Shown: positions 1-13,316 of the stretch, one piece after another
How positions within the stretch are numbered: the first letter of the stretch is position 1
Layout of the letters: the number at the start of each line of letters is the position of its first letter
DNA from: Whalleya microplaca
Taxonomy: Eukaryota > Ascomycota > Sordariomycetes > Xylariales > Xylariaceae
Length of the DNA stretch: 64,000 nt
Assembly: GCA_022497155.1 (NCBI GenBank)
Contig: MU385757.1
Span: 1-64,000, forward strand
Direction: 5' to 3'
Notes under the pieces: model-generated
What the model was told of the DNA's origin: nothing
The model's database searches: none
The model's input: the letters and a program-made list of their open reading frames with translations, nothing else
Made by a program: the position numbers and the translations under genes

Positions 1-32
1 CAGGTGACAACAGGTCAGCTAGCCACAGCTAT

Positions 33-56
33 CAGCAGCAGCAGCAGCAGCAGCAG
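33..56. repeat. (CAG)8 microsatellite
   Basis: Eight uninterrupted CAG units near the left edge of the window. No reading frame with coding character surrounds it, so there is no reason to call a polyglutamine tract. Confidence 0.9.
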
Positions 57-899
57 CTGACAGCCTCCCTTGCTGCTGAAGGTGGCATTCAAGTGATGTG
101 GTGTATTAAGGTGTGTAAAAAGGTGTTATCCGATATCGTCATCCATATAAATTGTATATGTGTCAATAGCTGGCTACATCTAGCTATATACCAAGCACAA
201 TCAGCTTGTTACCGTTGCCTATGTAAAATGGACAGGTTTGTATATAAAAATATACGGTCTGGTATTTTTGGTGTTATCGCGCTCTATATTCCTGGTATAT
301 AAAAAAGAAAATTCGTAAATCGTGGGTGACAAGTGACGTGGATGTAATATGGATAGAAGCAGCTGGCTATCGATCTAGCATATGGCTTGGTTCGATTTGT
401 ATGGGAGACAGGTAGCTATCGGACGAAATGGAATGTTTGTATGCGAAAGTGAGTCTGACAGTGGATATATTTTAAGTGGCTGTTGCTAATGAATTTTGTG
501 CCTCCGTAATATGTAGTACAAAAGACTGTTTTTGCTCGATTAATCAGAAAGCAAGGAAGTTAAGGCCTGTCTGGGGGAGCCAAATATCTTGGGACAAGGT
601 GTCGGGGTGAATCGAAAATAAGATATCAGGTTAAAAAAATGAGTGTATATTAGCTGCCAGAGCTGTGTATATGTAACTGTATAACTATTTGGTGATCTAG
701 TAATATCTGTTATTTAAAAAAAGTGAAAGAGATGTAAGGGAAAAGGTCAGCTAAATACAAGTATATAATCCATTATAAATTGCCCTATGGAGTGCCCTGT
801 GGAGTGCCCTGTGGATACCTTATGACGTGGCTCCAGGGGGCTTCTAGTGGCTCTTAAACTGCTGTTAATACCCGTAATCCCCTGCCCCATTACATTATA
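57..899. other. Gene-free left flank
   Basis: Sequence of fairly ordinary composition before the AT-rich block. A short open frame at 93-302 has no recognisable domain and no splice context. Three copies of a 12-bp tandem unit lie at 781-816. I see no gene or RNA here. Confidence 0.5.
781..816. repeat. 12-bp tandem repeat, 3 copies
   Basis: Three head-to-tail copies of a unit of the form TGCCCTRTGGAK. The only differences are single substitutions between copies. It sits about 90 bp before composition turns AT-rich. Confidence 0.8.
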
Positions 900-949
900 T
901 CGAAATGATTAGCTATCTTGCTAGTTATTAGTTATTAGATATTGTCAAT

Positions 950-3900
950 GTGTTTTTACGGTATGTCGTTAGGCGTAAGAAAATTATCGATATTATATTA
1001 ATGGTCGAAATTATTGTAGTCGTAATTGCTATAAAAATAAAGGCGGTTATAAAAAATAAAAGCCGTAAAGTTAAAGTGGTTAGGGCAGAAAAGTATTTAT
1101 AAAAAAGGGTATAAATATATAAGGTATGTATAATTAAAATATATATAAGTCGGTTGTGGGATAATAATAAAGTTATAGTAAATTGTTATCGTTATATAAT
1201 AAAAGTATAATAAGTTATTATTAATATAAGGAAAGTACCGGTAATAATATTTAGCTGTTATATCGAGTTAGTTATAATATCGTTAATTAATATTATTATT
1301 ATATATTATATTATTATTAATATAATTTATTAATAGCGTATGTTAATTTAGTAATTTTTATTAAAATATTAATATTTCTATATTTATCTTTAATATAATG
1401 TCGACTGGTTTTTAGTCGTCTATTATCTCCGGTACTTCTGCTAGTATTAGTATGTTATTTGTTCCTTTATATTTTAGCTCCTTTAATGTTAGCTTATACT
1501 TAATATCAAATTCTATTACTAGTTCTGCCGCGTTTTATATAAATAATTCCCTCGGGTATTATTAATTATTAATTATTATATAGCCTTTTTATTTAACGAG
1601 ATATTTTAAAATTAGCCTTCCTTTAATACAATTAATCTGTCGTTTTAATAGTCGTTTTATTTTATACAATTTAAATTTATTATTATCTCTTTCGATAATA
1701 ACTTATTTAAGCACTAGTTACTTTCGACTATAAGGGTCTGGTTTTTTTAAAGCGGGAAATAAATATACGACTAAGATTATTCGGTATATTTGCTAATATT
1801 ATGGGAAATTAAGTTTATATATTAAATTACCGATTTATTTAATAACTATTAACGGGCTTATTTATTATTTCGACTATTTTTATAGTGGTTTGCCGAGTAG
1901 GGTATAACTCTTATATAGTCGTAAATATATTTCGTCGCCGATGTCGAAGGCGATAGGGTTATATTTATTGTCGTATTTAATTTTTAAGTCTGCAGCTACG
2001 AAATCGATAGCTACTTTTGCCTTTTTTTAGTAAAATTATTTTATTATATCGAAATTAATACTGTTGTGTGGCATCTCTAACATTAATATAACTAATTTAA
2101 ATTTAAAGCTATAAACCATTTTGTTTAGCGATTTATTTAATACTAATAACTTGGAGTTATTAAGGTTATATTATAATACTAGTATAATATCCGGCTATAG
2201 TACGTTTGTTATATCGCAGTAATATTGTATAGCTATTTCGACATTTTAATTTTATCGTTCGGATTATCCGTTAGTCTAAAGGTGGTAGCTTATCGATATT
2301 GCTAATTTAGTACTAAATCTGGCGAATATTATTTACTATATATTAGATATGAATTTTAAATCTTTATCCGATATAGCCTTAAATAAAATTCCCCAGTTAT
2401 ATAATAAAAATATATATAATATTAATGTCACCTAATCTTTAGTTTTATATATAACGTGTCCTAATATTAATATACCCTTTTTGCTAAACTTATATACCGT
2501 AATCATTAATATATCGAAATTATTATATCCGTTAATATACCAAAAATAGCCTTTTAATAAAACTATCAGTAATCCTATAATAAAATCCCATATTATAGTA
2601 TAAAAAGGTATAATAGGGTTATTAATAAATAATAATTCTCCTATTAATTTATTCCTATCTTACTTAAATTCTAAGTATTATAAGTAGTATTTAACGTAAA
2701 TTTTTACTTTTTTTATTAAGTTTTAAATTATAACCCTATCGAGGTCTTATATTATTTGCTTAAAGCTAAAATAGTATTTATTATTATATACTAGTTTAAG
2801 GACGTTATTTATATATATTAATAAGATATATAGTTTTTTCTTACCTATAGAAATGATATAATATAGTAATCTGTCGATTAATATATATCGATACCACTGT
2901 TTTAAATCTTTACGCTTACTTTTTTCGTTAACTTTATTAATCTTATTCTATAATTTAGTTAATCTTTTATCCCGTATAGTTTAGTTTTTAACTAATTGTT
3001 TTACTAATTTATTAAGTCGTTTATCGGTTTTATATCTATTAATAATTTTTAACTTAAAGTTGTCGTAAATTGCTATTTCGAAAATTAAATATCCAAAATT
3101 ATTTATTATATCGTCCAGTTCCAATTTAATTATATATTCTTTTTTTATAATATCTTTAGGCGTATTAATTATCGGAAATCGGGATAGTATATTTAGTATA
3201 AGGTTTATTTTATTTAATATATATTAAATATCGAAACGAAATATAAATAAATATATCGATACTACTATTAATCGGCTATTCATTTTAACTATATTTATTA
3301 TTTTTAAGTTCGTCTAATTAACAATTTTTTTCGTTACTCTATAGTTTATTAATATAACGATTAAATATACGTAAGATTATAATTATATTCGCAAATTTCG
3401 GCATATCTATATTAAATAAAATATTTTAAGTTCTATCGATCTGTAATTTTTTTTTATTTTAGTTAGTACTTTCGATAGAAACATAATAGGTTATATCGTA
3501 TTAATACAGATTATCCGTTTATTCTATAATATATCAAAATAGAATATTATAATCCCGTATTCTCGTTTTTTCGATATATTTATTTTTATAAAAGTTAGTT
3601 TATTATAGTCCCAATAAATTAAATAAGCTTCTTTAGTTAGTTATTCTTACAAAATCTTAAATAACAGTTGTTTTACTGCTGTAAATATAAACCGTCGTTT
3701 CGATATCTATCGTTTTTTTATAGTTATTATTATAAATATCGTTTTCGACTTTCGTCCTTCCGCTAATATATCTGTTTTTTTTTGTTATAGCAGATTAGCT
3801 TTTTGCTAGTACTAAAGGATATATTTACATAAAAATACCGTTATGCCGATATATTTCTTAATATCGGCTAAAGTTTCCGGCATTTTCAGCTTTTTAATTG

Positions 3901-5822
3901 TTTCGACTCGGTTTTTAGTTATTGCAATATTATATCTATTAATAATAAAACTAAATAGTCAAATTAATAGGTAGCTAAGGAAGGACTTCTTAAACAATAA
4001 TACGAGCTTAATTTTATAATACGTATTAAATACGCTATTAAGGTTTTTAATATGCCTATTTTTAATATTATTATATATAATAATATTATCGATATAGGCT
4101 TTCGCGTAATCGTTATATAACTTTAATTATTGGTTTATAAATTTTTATATATATATTAGTAAGTTATAAAAACTTATTAATATTATATATAAGACTTTTA
4201 GTCCTTTTAGCGATATAATTATTATATAGTATTTATATTTTTCCGCTACCGGCAATTAATAAAAAAATGCCGATACGTTTACAACTAATATATACTTTTT
4301 ACCTTTAAATCTACAAATAATGTTATCTTAATACAGTAGTAAGTAAATATTTAGCATTACCACCTTATTAATAAGGCGTATATCGATAACGACTCGACTT
4401 TTTCTTTTTCTGTCGACGCTTTTATATACTATAAAATAGGGATATTTAAAAAGGGTTAGTTTTAATATTTAGCCTATTTTCCCCGTTTTATATATACCTC
4501 CGAACATCTCGTTAACGACAGTTTAGTTTTTAAAACCTAAAGGGTACTGTTTGGGCGGCTTATATATTTATTGCTAATTATTATATAAGTCGACTTTTAT
4601 TTTTTCGTTTTCCGGCAAGTCGATTATTCCCCTATTATATTACATATTTTATTTTTATATTACTTATATTAACCGGCGGTTAAAATATAAGTTTAATATA
4701 TAGTAATATATACCGTTTTTAGTTAATATTTTTAAGATATTTTTAAGTCGATTTACCCTAAGCGATAGCGGCTTTTTCTTATATCGAACGTAAGGTTTTA
4801 GTCTAATTAATTTCTATATATTATCAATAGTTAATTGGCCGGCGGAAAATGCTTCTATTATATTATTGTCGACGTTAAATTCTATAAAGAAATGTAAGCC
4901 TAACTCGCTAATAAAGGTATAATTATTTAAATTAAAGGCTACTATTATTTATGTTACTATAGCTTTCTTTTATAATATATAAAAATAGCCGTCGTTATCG
5001 TAATTATCGATAATGCCTATTTTAATATTTCGATAAATTTTTATCGGTTTATTTATATCGTTAATAAAAAAAATCGTTTTAACTATATTAGCGTTAGTAA
5101 TATTATAAAGTGCGCCGGAAAATTATATAAAAAATATAAAATCTCGATTTTCGGGTAAATCCCCGTAATTAACGGGTATTAGGAGTATGATATAAGGAGG
5201 TATATTTACGTTAGCTTTTATAAGTATTTAGCGGCAAGCTCTCCGTTATTATTTAATAAATATAATCGGTACAGTTATATCGTCGTATAATATTATTATT
5301 ATTATTTTATTAAGCCAATTAATTATAACGCCGTATTTATAAGTAAACTTATTTCTTAATAAAAAGTTTAGTTATAACAGGTTACTATAAACTTATATTT
5401 TAATAATATATTTATTAATATAATTTTTGTTATAACGATTTTTTCCGAATATATTAAAGTTAAATTTAGCCATTTACTTTAAGTCGACTATACCGCTTAC
5501 CCCGCCTAGTTTTATACCTTTTAATAAGGTTATAAGCTTATAGTTTTTAATAAAATCGTCAAGCCATATTTTATTAACCAGTTTATATAATACGCCGCTA
5601 TCGATATAAACTATCGATTTTTTACTATAAACAATTACCTTAATTTATATATAGGTATATCTTTTTAATAAATCCAACTAGTCTTTTTATATCGGTTTTA
5701 TTTTTATCGTTTTTAATTAAATAAAATCGATTATTTCGGTATCTCCGAGATTATTTACAGTTAGCAAGTAATTCTCGTTAATTTTTTCGACCGTTAATTT
5801 CTTATATTTATTATAAATAAAT
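950..5822 (-). mobile_element. Ty3/gypsy element A (chromovirus type), 3' part
   Basis: RIP-degraded Ty3/gypsy retrotransposon on the minus strand, holding most of pol in the order protease (about 5590-5611), reverse transcriptase (about 4077-4100), integrase (about 2400-2900) and chromodomain (about 1500-1640). The order protease-RT-integrase and the terminal chromodomain define a Ty3/gypsy chromovirus. The 5' end of the element, including gag, lies beyond element B, from 13317 rightwards, because B is inserted here. The left limit is approximate: the 3' LTR should lie in about 900-1411 but I could not match it to a partner. Confidence 0.85.
1412..5790 (-). pseudogene. Element A pol relic (PR-RT-IN-chromodomain)
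   Basis: Readable on the minus strand as one long colinear frame broken by many RIP stops. An aspartic protease motif YIDSG lies at 5591-5611. The RT catalytic box reads AYIDNIII at 4077-4100, where the second Asp of the usual YIDD has become Asn. Integrase core text (DFIIGL, preceded by a zinc-binding stretch whose His and Cys have largely turned into Tyr) lies near 2400-2900. A chromodomain reading YLVK-stop-KGY lies at 1578-1605; the conserved Trp codon is now TAA. The frame ends near 1412. No functional protein can be made. Assignment is from motif order; the clade within chromoviruses was not determined. Confidence 0.85.
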
Positions 5823-6012
5823 GTGAAAGGCCGTTACGTTAAGATGTAATTTTGTAATGCTAAATAAGTGTTTATTTTTTAACTAAAGAAGAAAAGAAAA
5901 TTAAAAAGGTATATCGATATAGCTCGAGAGCATTTATACTAGCTTTCGAAAGCTATACTGCCATATTAATTTATAATTGCCGATATTCCCCATTACGGTA
6001 TAGCCCATTATA
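5823..6012 (-). repeat. LTR of element B (3' LTR)
   Basis: 190-bp direct repeat partner of 13127-13316, same orientation and same length. By hand alignment the two copies differ at about 27 positions, all transitions. The copy contains a perfect 16-bp palindrome at 5940-5955. Boundaries are good to about 3 bp because RIP has altered the expected TG/CA ends. Confidence 0.88.
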
Positions 6013-6014
6013 TT

Positions 6015-6028
6015 ACCCCCTCCTTTAT
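6015..6028 (-). other. Polypurine tract of element B
   Basis: On the minus strand this reads as an A/G run ending in GGAGGGGG directly against the LTR. This is the position of the plus-strand primer of an LTR retrotransposon and fixes the element's orientation as minus. It has escaped most RIP change. Confidence 0.65.
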
Positions 6029-8499
6029 TTTTTGCGCGATTGTATCGCGTCCCTTATGCCCGAACGTAAGGTATACATAAATTCTTGTTAATTATCGGCC
6101 TTTTTAGTTACTAATAGTTTGTTTTATTATTAATTAGGCCCGGTTCGGGAGGTAGTGTAAAAGTACTTTTATAAAAGAATTCTTTTATTATAAAGGTTCT
6201 TGATTTTGCGTTACTATTAGCTAATCGAATGTAAGGTAGACGCGCGTAAAATTAAAGCTCGATTCCCGTTTTTAATTGGTTTTTTACTCGGTAGTTAAAT
6301 CTATTTTTAGATTAATAAATTAATCCCTGTTTCTAATTAGCTTAAGTACGTAACTAGCGTAATATATAATTAGTTTTTATAATTAGCCGCGTAATTAATT
6401 CTTTTTTAAGATTGCTTAAATATTCCGGGCTTTTTTTTTAAAATTCCTTTTTTTTTCCCTTTTTTTTTTAGGCTATTTATAAGTAAGGACTTATTTTTTT
6501 AACTATTTACTTTATTTTTTTATCTTTTAATTTTCTAATTTTTTAATTTTTTAAATTTTTAATTTTTTAATTCTTTTATTTTTTTATTGTTTGGGTTACT
6601 AATATATTTTCCCGTAATATTTCCGTAACGCGTTTTTTCTTTTTTGCTGCTATTTTCGCTTATTTTTGTTTTCGCTGCCGCCGCTATATTTTTATCTTAT
6701 TTTTCCTCCGGTTTTACTGCTTTTAGGCCGCCCGTTTGCGCTACTTTTGCGGCTTTTTTTTTTTGCGCATTGTATTCTGTGCCGCCTTTATGTTAGCTAT
6801 ATAACTAAAAACCTTTCCGCTTTTTATTTTGACTAGATTTATAAGTTCTTTTTTTCCTTTTTTTTTAGTTTTAAAATATTTTAAATATAATGCTAATTAT
6901 ATTTAACTATTTATAATATACGGTATATAGGATATATTAAAAGCTATAACTGTTTTATTATAAATTATTTTTTATTTTTTCCGTTCGAGTACCGCTTTTT
7001 AACCCTGTTTTATAATTACTTACGGGTACCGAAATTCGCTTTTTTACTACTGCTTTAATAAAAGTTTATTAAATTTACGATAGCTTAAACTTTAATAAAT
7101 TATTTATTTTTCCCGCTCCTTTATAATATTTCCGTTACTTACTTTTTTTATTTAATTTCTATTATTGTTTAAAAATCGGCTGGAGCGCGGGCGTAACGCG
7201 TTATTAATGCCGTTATATATCTCGAGTGTATTAAAGTAGGCGTTACGGCTTTAAGCCGGGCCGGGGCTTAATAATAGCAAAAGTAGTATATAAGTTTTTA
7301 TTTTATTTTTTCGTAATTTTTTTTAGCTTATACGCTATATAAAAGTAGCTTGTAACCGCGTTTAAAAAAGTCGTTTGCCCGCTCGAATATATCGCTAATA
7401 ATATTAGCGATATTATAGCTGTTACGTACTTTATAGTAAATAACGCCGGGCCCGCCGTTTGTATACGTACTTCCGCTTCCGGTTTTTTTTTTCGGCCTAT
7501 CCCGCCCGCCCCTATTATTATTATAAATCTTTCGCTTAAGCGTAGCTTATATACCCCTTACCTATATATTTCTTTTACTCCCGTTAATATTTTTTGCTGC
7601 CGTAACCGCCCCTTTAAACTCCTTCCCGTAAAAGTAGAGAAAAAGGCGATAGATATAAATAAAAAGGAAAAAAACGATAAAAAAAACGAGCTAAATTATT
7701 AGCTCCCGGTTAATATAAGTATATTATTCGGTTAGGTTTGTTGCGTTTTTCGGTCGGTTTTATAGTAATTTTAATTATCGGTTTATTAAAAAAAAATTAC
7801 GTAAATAAAAGGGGGTTATTTATTATTTACTTGGAAATAGTGTTTGCGTTATTTATAATAATAAAAGATTTATAATTTCCTATAATATTTTTTTATTTTA
7901 TTTGTATTTTTTTGTTCCTATATTTTATTAATACTTTATTAATTATATAATTATTACGTAAGCGTAACTTTCGCTCTTTCTTTTATATTAATTTCTTTAG
8001 GCTTATTATTTATTTTTATATTACTGTAATTTTCTTTAAAACGGTTTATTATTTCGGTATTTTTTAAGTTTTCGAGCGGTTTTTATATTAGGGCCGTATA
8101 GCTTACTTATTTTATTAGTATTTGTTTAATTTTTTCTCGCCCTTTCCGCTTAATAGTTGTTTAAATAATTTTTTTTATTTGCCACTTTGTTTTTTCCTTT
8201 TTTTTTTTACTAATTATAAGGGGAAGTTATATATTTTTGTTCTTTTAGGAAGGCAGGGGATTATTTCTTATATAACAAATAAGTTTGATATAAAACCAGT
8301 TATATATTTTTTTCGGTATATTTAGTTTTATAATTTAAGAGTTAATAACGCGCGTTATTTTATATTTAGCGTATAATTATATTAGTTTTTATAAGAGTTA
8401 GGGTATGGAAATATTTTTAAGCGTTAATTATACTTTATTTCTTATTCGGAATTGCTTTATAAAGAATCGCTACTTATTAGCTACGTTTTTTTATTATTG

Positions 8500-11400
8500 T
8501 TACATAATTATTATTGCGGCTTGTACGAATTTTATCGCTTTTTTTAAGCGTTAAATAAAAGCTTTTGCCCGTATACGCGGTTCGGAAATAGATTCCGGGA
8601 TATGTTCTATTATTAGAATAAGTTTTATATAGTATTTATAAAATATAAAAAAGGGATTTAGCCCTATTATTGTAATATTTCGGTTATTAATTACGAGTAT
8701 TACTTCCGGTAGTAATAAGTTTTATTCGAATTAAACGTATAATATAAACGCTCGAAAATATGCCAATACTTTTTAGTTTATTTATTTAATAACTTTATCG
8801 GTTTCCGGGTAAAACGTAATTAATAAGTATTATTTAATCTTTATTAATAAATAAAGCCGTCTTTAAAACTGCCTTATTTAATTAAATCTTTTATTATTAG
8901 TTATAATACGGGAAAAATTATAATATTTTTAATAATAGTTTACGAACTGTTTAATATATATTTTTGCCTTTATTAAAATTATAACCTCTAATATAACCTG
9001 TTTTTTTAATCAATTAAAAATTACTATTATAAAAGTAGGGTTTTATTTAGAAATAGTTAGTAAGTCGGTTATAAAGTCGATAAATAGCTTACTATAAAAT
9101 CGATTTGGAATAAATAATAATTTTAAAAACCCTTTTTTTTAATTACGTTATACCGTTTTTCTTTTATAAATATCGTAATTTTTATAGAAGCGTTTTACGA
9201 ACGCTGATATTTTAGGCTAGTAAAATGTTCTCGAAAATATTATTAGTATATTTTTTTTTCCCGAGTACCCTATTAGATATAAGTTATAAGTATTTTATAT
9301 TAAAATAGTGCGGAACAGCTTTTAATTAAGGATTTAAATACGCTTGCGGAAATGTAATTAACTTTTATTATTAATATTATATTCCGATAACGATATTTTT
9401 ATATTTAAGTTTTTAAAAAACGCTCGGTTTTTTTAGGCTATCGCTTTTATTACTCGCGTGTAACTCGGGTTTTTCGCTACTTTTATATCTTATAATAATT
9501 ATAAATCCTTATATTCGAAAATTTTCTTGCTTTCCGGAATATTTTATTTATATAATTAAATATATTTTATTTTAGTAGTTCCCGCTTATTTATATTTTTT
9601 AAATTATATATAAAGTAACTATTTCTTTTATAATAATTAAAATTCCCGTTTTTTATATCTTTTGTTTTATATTTCTTATAGTAAGTCTTGTTTGTATTAT
9701 AAAAAAACGTCGGGTTTAGTGCTTAAGCGTTTAACGCAAAATTTTAATCGGAAATTAAAGTATATTAATTTTTTTAATTAACGTATTTATCGCTCGGAAA
9801 GTTTTTTAAAAGTTATAAAATATTTTAAATTTTTATAGTTAGATAAAATTATAAATATTAAAGTTACGTTTTATAGTTTCGCGTTTTATATTTACAAATA
9901 GTTTATAATTATTAATAGCTTTTTATTATAAATTTTGTAATTAATTTTTGCCGGAATTAAACGCTTGGAGTAATAGGCTATAGGTAATAAGATTTCTCGT
10001 TTATTATATTATAATAAGCACCTCCCGTAAGCTTATCCCGAGTAATTTATTTTAACTATTGTCTTTTGTTCGGGGTTTTATTATATTAAAGCTGGTTTTT
10101 CTAAAAACGCTTATTTAAAGTTTTCGAACGTTAGATTTTCCGAAAGCCTTTATTAAAATAATACCTCCTTTTTTATAAATACCGATAAAGGGGTAATAAA
10201 ATCTATATAGTTTTTAATAAAATCCTAATAGAAGTTTATAAATCCCAAAAAATTACGGATTCCCTTAAATGTTTTAAGAGGTTTTTATTTTTTAATTACT
10301 TATACTTTAGCCGAATCTATATAAACCCCTTTTTTTACTTTAATAATAAATCCCAAATATTTTATAATAGTTATTATAAACTTATATTTATTTATATCTA
10401 AACTTAAGCTTATTATTTTTAAATATCTTAATACCTTTTTTACTTTGTCGATATAATTTTTTTTTATTTTAAAAAAATAAATTAGTATATCGTTTATATA
10501 TATTAAATAAAAAATATTTAAATATTCTTTTAACGTACCGTTTATATAATATTAAAACGTTACGGGAGTACCCGTTAGGCCGAAAGAGGTTACAAGCTAT
10601 TTAAATAGCTTAAAATAGGTATAAAAAGCCGTTTTTTATTTATTTCCCTCCTTAATTTTAATTTTGTGAAAAGCCGACTTAATATCTACTTTAAAAAATT
10701 ATTTTATTCCCGAAAAGGTTTTAAATGTCTTTTATATAAATGGAAGCGGGTACTAATCCCGTTAGGTAATATTATTTAGTATTTTATAATTATAATAAAA
10801 ACGGAATTTGTTATTCGGTTTCCGGACGAAAAGTATAAAAGCTTTTGCGGGCGAGCTACTTATATAAATATACCCTTTATTTAATAGCTTAATTAATATC
10901 TTCCGTAACGCTAATAATTTTTTCCGGAATATATTATATAATAGCCCTTAGGGGGCAGGTAACTTTTTACCCGCTTTATTATAGTTTAGGTTGATTTTAT
11001 AATTGGCTTTTGCGTAATACGGCAGAAGATTCTTGCCTTTTTTTTTCTCGAATAACTGTTTTTAGCCCTTTAATTAAAAGGGGAAATTCTTTCGAACGTT
11101 GGTTTTTTTTTTAGGCATTAAGGCTTTATTAATATCTATTAATGTAATAATAAATATAGCTATTTGTTAGGCTATTATTTGTTTTCCTAGCTTTTTTTAT
11201 TTCCGAGCTTTTTTTATTTTTTTTATAAAATATATCGCATTAATATAGAGCGCTTTCCGAGCTTTGCGGACTTTTATAGTTTTTAGGGAATGTTTTTTTT
11301 CCTATACTTTTAAGTTTCCGGTAACTCTTATATATAGTATATATTTATACGCTATATATATTACCCGGTTATACTTTATTTAAGGCTTTTTTAATATTAT

Positions 11401-12000
11401 AAGGTAATTTAAACCTGGTATAATATATATAAATATCTTTAACTTATATTTATTAAAGTTAGCCTTTATATAAATTATCTCGCAAATTATACCCGAAACG
11501 TTTAATCCTTTTTTATAAATAGCTTTTTTTATTATTTTTTCCCGGATAGATATACGCGGTAACTTTAGGCATTTTATTATATCTTTATTAATAGCAGTAT
11601 AATATTTATATTTTAAATTTATAAAAATTTTTATATATAATTATTAATTTAAGTATATATTAATTATAAAAAATTCCTTATTTATAAGTTATTTGGCTAT
11701 ATTAATTTTTTTTGCCGTTATATTAAGTTTTTAAATGCGACTTTACTTAAAAGCTATTTATTTTTTTACTTCTTTAATATTTTTTCGGCTTTATTTTCTT
11801 TAAATCTATAGCCTACTATTATATTAACCCTAATATAAATAAATAATTTTATAAAATAATAAGCACACTTTTTAAATAAATAGCCTTTTTTTTTATATCG
11901 TAAGCATTTTCCGTATTTTATTCGAGCGTTTCGTTTTTTGTTTATTACTTATTTAATCCGCTAGCTTTTTATTAATGCGGCTATACCAGTTATTAACATA
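8500..12000 (-). pseudogene. Element B gag-pol relic
   Basis: Minus-strand relic with colinear retroelement motifs: a CCHC zinc knuckle that reads KCLRYKKKGYLFKKC at 11865-11907 (second Cys and the His now Tyr); the RT box YINDILIY at 10477-10500, where the first Asp of YLDD has become Asn; RNase H text PIAYYSKRLIPA followed by INYKIYNKKLL at 9917-9984; and an integrase zinc-binding plus core start (IDFITDL) near 9000-9290. Numerous stops come from TGG-to-TAA and CAA-to-TAA type changes. The limits given are approximate. No chromodomain was recognised at its 3' end. Confidence 0.85.
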
Positions 12001-13126
12001 TTACCCTTATAATTAGTTTTAGGGCGACTAAAAGTAAGGGGTGGTAGGCCCGGAGAAAATAATTTACCCGGCGCAGTCCTACTTTTTAAGCTATTCCTGC
12101 TATAATAAAATAGCAATCCTTTAAATCGGGTTGCGATATTTATTATTTGGTAAACCTAGTCTTAGTAAATACTCGGTAGCGCCACTAGAACTAGCGCGTT
12201 TTTAAGTTTATCGTTAATTACTTTCTTAATAAATACGAGTTTCGCTTTATTATTTTATATACTGCCCCTTATTTTTGTTAGCAATCGCTCGAAATTGGTA
12301 TAAAAAAATATAAAAGTCTGATTGGCGGACTAATAATATTTATATAGTTCGCCCCCCGCTTTAATAACTTTATTACGGTTTTTATAAACGTTCGATAGGT
12401 ATTAAAAAAAAAATACTAGGTTATATATTTTATTAGGTTTTTTTATAATATAATATAACTTTATTACGCGTTATATATTATTTTCGAGCCGCTTATAAAT
12501 ACTGTATTACTTATTTTAGTCCCCTTTTATAAACTCCGTATTTTTTTAAAGCTTATATTTTATTAATATTTTTTATGCGGGGTAGCGGCTACGTTTGCTC
12601 CCGAATTTCTCGGGTTATAATAATAGCTTGCGCTTAAGTACCGGAGCCGCAGTAATTATTAGAGCGGGTGCTAAAAGTACTTAAGGGTTTTTTAGCTAAG
12701 GGTTTTTTAACTAAAAGTTTATACCTATTTAGGCTAGTTATTTTTAGGGTCCTTAAAAATCCCGAGGGTTTTATACGGGAGTACTTTTTATTATATTTGC
12801 GTTTTATATAATTAATAAGTCGAAATTCTTTAGTAACTATATTTTTAAAACTATTTAGTATTATAATAATTCGTTTTATTATTTTTTTAATCTTTATTTA
12901 TAAACCGCTTGTTTTAGTCGTTATTTTTCCGAATTATTTTTTAATACCGCTTTTAATACTATATATGTTTATTCGAGGCGGGTGTAAATCTGGTGGACCT
13001 AAGTATTTAGTACTTTTATATATCTCGTTAATAATATTTCCGGATTATTAAGGGGCTATTTTAAAACTTTTCCTAATATTTTAATTTGTTTTAACGTAGC
13101 TCGGGAATTAATAAATTAAAAAATAT

Positions 13127-13316
13127 ATAAAAGGCTGTTACGCTAAAATATAATTTTATAATACCAAATAAATGTTTATTTTCTAACTAAAGAAAAAAAG
13201 AAAATTAAAAAGGTATATCGATATAACTCGAGAGCATTTATATTAGCTCTCGAAAGCTATGCTGCCATATCGGCTTATGATCGCCGATATTTCCTATTAC
13301 GGCACAGCCTATTATA
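13127..13316 (-). repeat. LTR of element B (5' LTR)
   Basis: Partner of 5823-6012. It lies at the high-coordinate end, so it is the 5' LTR of a minus-strand element. A tRNA primer site should sit just below 13126, but RIP has made it unreadable. Confidence 0.88.

Larger units (their letters stand above)
5823..13316 (-). mobile_element. Nested Ty3/gypsy element B, full length, RIP-dead
   Basis: A 7.5-kb Ty3/gypsy retrotransposon bounded by two 190-bp LTRs and flanked by a candidate 5-bp target duplication TAAAT (5818-5822 and 13317-13321). It lies on the minus strand. From 5' to 3' it holds a gag zinc knuckle near 11865-11907, RT at 10477-10500, RNase H at 9917-9984 and integrase near 9000-9290. 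A polypurine tract abuts the LTR at about 6015-6028. It is inserted between the gag and protease regions of element A. Everything is heavily RIP-mutated with many stops. Confidence 0.9.
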
